Below, in pieces: positions 59,224 through 64,000 of a DNA stretch of 64,000 bases. Numbering within the stretch: position 1 is the stretch's first letter; each line of letters starts with the position of its first letter. Below the pieces are notes generated by a model. It was not told where the DNA came from, did no database searches, and saw only the letters and a list, made by a program, of their open reading frames with translations. The stretch comes from Epiperipatus broadwayi (Eukaryota > Onychophora > Udeonychophora > Euonychophora > Peripatidae), in the NCBI GenBank assembly GCA_028023455.1, contig JAQFVV010006849.1, forward strand, positions 62,001 through 126,000, in the 5' to 3' direction. The position numbers and the translations under genes are program-made.

Positions 59224-59414
59224 TCAAAATGCTACATACTGGTTCTTTACAAAATGAAGCACCACCATACTAGCATCTTCAGATTCTACATTTTCTAAAT
59301 GACCTACTATGTCACTGTAAGATAGATTGCATGGGATACCAAAACTTGATAATACAGCCTTGGCCCCAAGACCGTCAAACATTATATCCTGCAATTTTTT
59401 TCTTGTGGATATAT
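59224..59414 (-). CDS. Possible terminal exon, about 63 codons, unknown
   Basis: The minus strand reads open from about 59414 to a TGA at 59224-59226, with translation containing DIMFDGLGAKAVLSSFGIPC and SDIVGHLENVESEDASMVVL. Composition is strongly non-random for this AT-rich DNA. A possible acceptor (attgcag) lies at 59389-59394, just before the GAT codon of DIMFDG. No family is recognised; it could belong to a host gene or to a mobile element near the PLE remnant at 59927. Confidence 0.35.
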
Positions 59415-59926
59415 CAAAGAAGATATAATTGTGCTACATTAATACTAATCTGTGATGACTTCTAAAACAGACTTATGGAAAAAATGGCTTCAGTGGAAAA
59501 AAGTATTTGAGATGAATTCAACTATTATCTCAATGTTAGCCATATAGCAGGTCGAGAGCATGTAGGACATTTTATAAAGTGGATAGTCAAATATGTTTAA
59601 AAAAATATATATACAAGCAACAAAGATTACAAATTATCATAGAAAAGCCTTTTTCAGCAAATTATGTTTTTTGCCCTTTTCAATATGTCTCCATGATTTA
59701 AAGCACATACAGCGACATCTATATCAATACATGAGAAGACAGATAAACAAATGGATATCTGACATGATCTATTATGTGATTTTTTTCTCAATTCTACTAC
59801 AAAATTACTCTGTTATATATATTGAATGGATATATATCCACATATATTAATTAATTAACTATCCATTCTTTATCCATTAACCACTTATTATTTAACTTAA
59901 TGGATGTTTTGTATATATTCATACAG

Positions 59927-60298
59927 TTAGTTTGTTTCATATATTTTACGTCTATTAACATTTTTAATATAATCAAGAACACTTATATTACCAATACAAT
60001 TTATTTTATGTCCATACTGCAAATAATGAACATATAACGTAGATCTATCATCTTTCCTAGCAATAGCATCATTGTGTTCTTTAGCTCTTTCTCCCGATTG
60101 CTTTGATGTCTGGATGCTAAAACTTGATGATAACTCATTAAAATGTTTATAAATTTTGTAATTATATGTTGCCCTTATAAAATATATTGCTTTAAAATTA
60201 AATCCCATCATTTTAAAATATAATTCCTGAAATTTAATAAAGAAATTGCAACGATCAAGAAATTTAGACTTCATAATATAGTGGTATTCCTCTAACAC
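59927..60298 (-). mobile_element. Penelope-like element remnant, GIY-YIG endonuclease C-terminus
   Basis: The 123-aa frame aligns by eye to the C-terminal GIY-YIG nuclease of Penelope-like elements. KIY (about 48-50) stands for GIY and FSIQTSKQ (60-67) for YIGQTSRQ. RAKEH (71-75) is the R-x2-EH motif. HYLQYGH (91-97) is the H-x5-GH block. ILD/VLDYI and RRKIYE (116-121) carry the closing Arg and the catalytic Glu. The loss of both glycines in GIY and YIG implies decay. The reverse transcriptase part that should precede it (above 60298) is not found. In PLEs, the nuclease acts in target-primed reverse transcription. Confidence 0.6.
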
Positions 60299-60699
60299 TA
60301 AAAATTATTATAGATTGGGCACTAATATTAGATAATAAAAAGTCCAATATCTCGAAAATACTAAAAAACATCTATAATTTGTCTATCAATGATCCGGAGT
60401 AAAATGTTATATCCTGTAGACAAAATGGCAGTATATACACTGCAATATTTTGACTGCCTATTTGGCAAATGTAATGTGAACACCTAATGTAACCTCTTCA
60501 AACCAATAGATGCCAGATAGTGGCAAGTTAAAAAAAACAACAACTGCTAAACAGCATTTGTGTAAGCAGATGTAACATGAAATCAAATCTACTTATTTGT
60601 GATATTTTATCTATGATTGTGTAATGTAAATCAATAATTTATGATTATATAGTAACATGTTACAGAAGCTATTTACCACAATGTATACTTATACTGTAT
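60299..60699. other. Non-coding stretch upstream of the PLE remnant
   Basis: No reverse transcriptase motif or other gene is found here. Confidence 0.3.
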
Positions 60700-61060
60700 G
60701 GATTTTAAGCAACTAAGGCTTCAAATGACTGATAATGGAATGTAAGACTTCTAATGCCATGTTGATATAACTCATCTTTGTAAATTATTATATATTAATA
60801 TAATGTTTTAAGTGTGATTAAGAATTTACTTCTGGGATAATTGCAATTCTTATTACCAATTTTTAAAATCGAGAATATTTTACATCATCTTATATTTCTT
60901 TAAAGAATTTTTCTTTTTATTAATAATAAATAATATTTGTTACACCTGAAAACTTCGAGTATACCTTTGTATAAAGATAGGTTATATTCCATATTCAGAA
61001 TGTTAGATTTTCTCTGCTTAATGTTTGTTAATAAGCTGAAATATGAAACAGTACTATACT
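60700..61060. repeat. Dispersed repeat, copy 3 of 3
   Basis: Ordered blocks (ttttaagcaactaaggcttcaaatga, ttgtaaat, gtgtgatt, ttaccaatttttaaaatc) match 29860-30240 and 39630-39830. Confidence 0.4.
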
Positions 61061-61364
61061 TAATGAATTTCAGTCCTATCCATTATAAGAATACAAAAAA
61101 AGGATCTAACATATATTAAGTATCAGATAACTTTTTCTAAAACTAAACAATTATTAAGAAATGAATATAAATGTAGAATTTTAACTAATATCATTATTTC
61201 TTTCTTTAAATGAAGAAGGAAGTTATTATTATGATTGCAAATCATGTAAATAGAAAGCTGGTTTTGTACATATAATTGATTTAAATATTGTGATGAAAAT
61301 ACATTTTGAGGAAGTAGTAGTTTTAAATTAACTTTATTAAATTTATTATACACACTGTTATTGG

Positions 61365-61604
61365 AGATTATTTAAACCACTAAACATCACATGATCATCC
61401 TAAGATCTAGGTGCAGTGCTCTTAGATCCAAGGTTCCTCACTGATGAAAGCCACAAGCTAGAAACTAGTCTGGAAATATTGGATGAGTAATCACTAGATA
61501 GGGATTTTATGCACAAGCTTTTTGACATCCATTGATTATTCTGGCTTGCACTGAGTGGCACTACTGTATGGAGAGTTTTGACTGTTTTACTTGAAGATTA
61601 TTTA
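61365..61604 (+). mobile_element. Family 2 element, 10-bp target duplication
   Basis: AGATTATTTA is repeated at 61365-61374 and 61595-61604. The left part is a very short inverted piece of the element's tail (aaacatcacatgatca). It joins a direct arm of about 190 bp containing the ribozyme and ending in gagagttttgac. It is a strongly truncated inverted-direct structure. Confidence 0.75.
61426..61484 (+). ncRNA. Hammerhead ribozyme, family 2, fifth locus
   Basis: CTGATGA (61441-61447) leads into stem II AGC (61449-61451) with GCT (61457-61459) around CACAA, then GAAA (61461-61464) and GTC (61468-61470). The core is complete. Stem I has two mismatches near the middle but keeps ATCC/GGAT distally (61426-61429 with 61481-61484). 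The closing A-A mismatch of stem II is the same as at 15864/15876. Confidence 0.6.
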
Positions 61605-61799
61605 TAAGTCTTTTTAAAACAAAAGAAATTTCAAGTAGAGAAGTAGCAAAATAGATGTTCATATATATCAAATGTTGGTTGTAATTAAGCAATAATCAAT
61701 GTATATATATATAATGAATATTAATTAGTATAATGAACAGCCAAGTCACTGTTGTTGTCAATAAAATTAGACTCCATGTAGCTGCAAAAATATCAGCTG

Positions 61800-62885
61800 G
61801 TGCATGGGTCTGATCTCTGGTCTTAATGTTATTTAATTTTTTTTAGAGCGATTTAATACTGTGAGATATGGGATTAAAACCTTAGATAGCATCTTATAAA
61901 CCAGAGTGTGAAAAGAATGTAGTAATTCTTATATTGCACAAAAGACCACTTTGCATATTATTAATGAGGTTGTTGGTTGTTAATGAGTTTGAATGAATAA
62001 TATTAGTAAAAAGAGCATGACAATAAAGAAGGGACAAACAATCCATAAGAAAGTCTTCCAATGTTTCTTCATTTCTATGACAGAGGGCACATAATGGATC
62101 AATATTTGTGAAGTGTCATTTCTAGGAGAGAAAATAATTAGTAGGAAAGGCTTCACATTTATTTTAATTAAGATATATTGATTCCAAGTGCTATATTAGA
62201 ATTTTTTTATAATGAATTTGTCACTACATAACAAGATAGAATGAATATTATTTGATATATTATTTTTAATTTCATATATGTGCTAATAGTCAATTTTATT
62301 TAGAAATATATTATTAAGGTTTTGAAAAAATTATTGTTAATGGGTCATGGAGTGTCAGTAGAATTAATAGAAATTACACTATGTTTAATTATTTCATTAA
62401 TGGCTCTCTGAAGATAAAAGGTAAAACTGCCATATAATGAGAGATCATTGAATTTGGTATATTTTTATTTCTTATGCTAAGAGTTAATGGTTTTTTTGTT
62501 CCAGATTAGTTTGGTGATAAAGGAGTATTTTTTTTGAATGAAGAACAAAATTTAATAATGGGTAAGAAATAATTAATTTTAGAAAATATTCAAATGTTGT
62601 CTAGTGATGCCTTTGCATATATAAAAAGATATGTTTTTGATAATGCATTGATGGTGCTTTCTACCTAAACAGTAAATTGATATGGAATAGCAGTTCTCAT
62701 CGCATTGTAAAAGAGATGCATTGGGAAACCTAAAAATTTATGAGGTGTAGAGAAAAAATTGAAATAGTAATTTTTTTTTTGAAAGGAGATAAATAACTAA
62801 ATTACCCATATAGAAGATGTGATTATGGTTTGGTTGATAATGGGGTATTTCTAGAATTTTTCTTTTGACTTACAAAAAAAGGGGT
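61800..62885 (-). mobile_element. LINE, C-terminal half (minus strand)
   Basis: The minus strand has KFLGFPMHLFYNAMRTAIPY near 62700-62760, in the position of the YLG region. A terminal zinc-knuckle block DPLCALCHRNEETLEDFLMD lies near 62040-62100, of the C-x2-C...EET form found in many non-LTR elements. Frames are broken by stops. It continues the N-terminal half at 63470-64000, from which it is separated by a family 3 insertion. Confidence 0.55.
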
Positions 62886-62887
62886 TG

Positions 62888-63445
62888 TATTACATTCAAA
62901 TATCAGCCTTTCAAGCTAATTGTGCATACGCTTTTGCGAGTGTTAATAATAATAAATGAATACTTTCTCTCCAATACAAGATATAGTATTTATGCAGGAA
63001 TAAAATGAATCGACCTATTCCTACAACTCAAATGCTTTTATATGAGCAAATCTGAAGTACTGGCAAGGAAAGCGTGAGGATGGACCACTCACTTTAAATT
63101 ACTATATACGATGTCTGAATGAATGATGTCGGTGAAATTGTCTAGAATTTACTAAACGTCACTCTAACTGAAACTTAATCATATGTAAATAAGTATTTAT
63201 TTTTATATAGTGCATGTTTACAAATGTATTACTTCAAATATCAAAGCTAATTGTGCATACGCTTGTTAATAATAAATGAATACTTTCCTTTCCAATACAA
63301 GATATAGTATTTATGCAGGAATAAAATGAATCCACCTATTCCTACAACTCAAATGCTTATATATGAGCAAATCTGAAGTACTGGCAAGGAAAGCGTGAGG
63401 ATGGATAACTCACTTTAAATTACTATATACGATGTCTGAATGAAT
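62888..63445 (+). mobile_element. Family 3 element, tandem pair inside a LINE
   Basis: Two direct units start with matching blocks (gtattac-ttcaaatatca) at 62888 and 63223, giving a unit of about 335 bp. They share with 44473-45254 the gcgagtgtta, atgaatac, caagatatag-atttatgca and gagcaaatctgaagtactggca blocks. The second unit is cut short. The hairpin GTGAG/CTCAC near 63075 and 63398 corresponds to GTGACT/AGTCAC of the other locus. Confidence 0.65.
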
Positions 63446-63469
63446 GGTCGTGAAGAGAGTATTTTTTTA

Positions 63470-64000
63470 TTGAATGGGATGCACAATTCTTTATTTAAAA
63501 GTCGATTTGTCAGTATATAAAAAAATAGTATATTATATTCTTGAAGTCATTAAAGAAGATTAGGTACGAGAACTGAGTCAAAGGCAGATCTTTTATCTAA
63601 TTGCCCAACAATGGGTCCTGTTTTCCTACCTTGCCTAATGTGGTCTATTATTACTTTAAACAAAATAACAGCTGATGAAGTAGCTGAACCATTTTTTGCA
63701 AGCTGAAATTTTGCTAATGAAGGGAGGAGTGATTGGATTTTATCTTATAAGAAATTCTACTATTTTAATAAGCAGTGGAGTCATGGATATGGATCTAAGA
63801 TTGTCCAAGGGGGAAGAAAGAATTTTTTTTTTAAGGACAAGAATAATGTAGATAAGATAGAATTCCAAAATAATATGAATTTGTTTGGACAAATGATTAA
63901 TTAAATTGTAAATTATTGGGAATTGTGAAGTGGTTGAGATGGCTAGGTAAGAATTTTGAGTATTGCAGAAGATCCTAGATGAGTATTATCAGGAATATTG
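63470..64000 (-). mobile_element. LINE, reverse transcriptase N-terminal half (minus strand)
   Basis: The minus strand has PLDNLRSISMTPLLIKIVEF, equivalent to the NYRPISL block. Further on comes TGPIVGQLDKRSAFDSVLVP, equivalent to the D-x-x-K/S-AFD motif of non-LTR reverse transcriptases. Stops interrupt the frame. It runs off the window edge. Confidence 0.6.

Noticed and set aside
63050-63075. CTGAAGTA followed by a short hairpin in family 3
   Set aside because: The last core base is T instead of the invariant A, and GAAA is not in register in both loci.

Overview
This window is animal nuclear DNA, very AT-rich, with no operons and almost no long reading frames. Coding capacity is limited to C2H2 zinc-finger exons and remnants of retrotransposons. 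I think it comes from an invertebrate with a repeat-laden genome. The fingers have a Tyr after the second Cys (C-x2-C-x-Y-K-T/S), a pattern I associate with arthropod and other invertebrate finger proteins. I cannot name the species.

Layout. 1-0.2 kb: end of a hAT-like element. 0.4-0.8 kb: inverted repeat with a canonical hammerhead ribozyme (HHR). 3.5-9 kb: four truncated copies of one LINE, plus an RTE-like remnant. 10-11.2 kb: multimeric HHR element with tRNA-like 3' sequence (family 1). 12.8-13.5 kb: best preserved RTE-like reverse transcriptase fragment. 15.6-16.1 kb: foldback HHR element (family 2). 16.9-25.7 kb: two segmental copies of a zinc-finger locus, one dead and one damaged. 26-34 kb: more foldback and family 1/2 copies. 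34.9-35.6 kb: a possible spliced gene on the plus strand. 36.3-36.9 kb: RTE remnant. 37.4-37.7 kb: another inverted-repeat HHR element. 40-46 kb: decayed LINE, inverted-repeat elements, and a nearly perfect 205-bp-arm palindrome with 13-bp target duplications (family 3). 46.6-48.3 kb: two abutting hAT-like elements. 49.7-50.5 kb: complex family 2 insertion. 50.9-55.3 kb: third zinc-finger locus with an intact 528-aa frame. 58.4 kb: tRNA-like sequence. 59.9-60.3 kb: a GIY-YIG endonuclease remnant of a Penelope-like element (PLE). 61.4 kb: family 2 copy. 61.8-64 kb: LINE on the minus strand, split by a tandem family 3 insertion.

The most interesting signal is a set of short non-autonomous elements. 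Three or four unrelated families carry type I hammerhead cores (CTGANGA, a short stem II, GAAA, a very short stem III). They are arranged as inverted plus direct multimers, and several insertions are bounded by 9-14 bp target-site duplications. In family 2 the stem II base pairs covary between copies. This arrangement, together with a PLE endonuclease remnant in the same window, suggests retrozyme- or PLE-like elements mobilised by target-primed reverse transcription. The ribozyme folds, target duplications and covariation are read directly from the sequence. Mobilisation by PLE machinery is inference.
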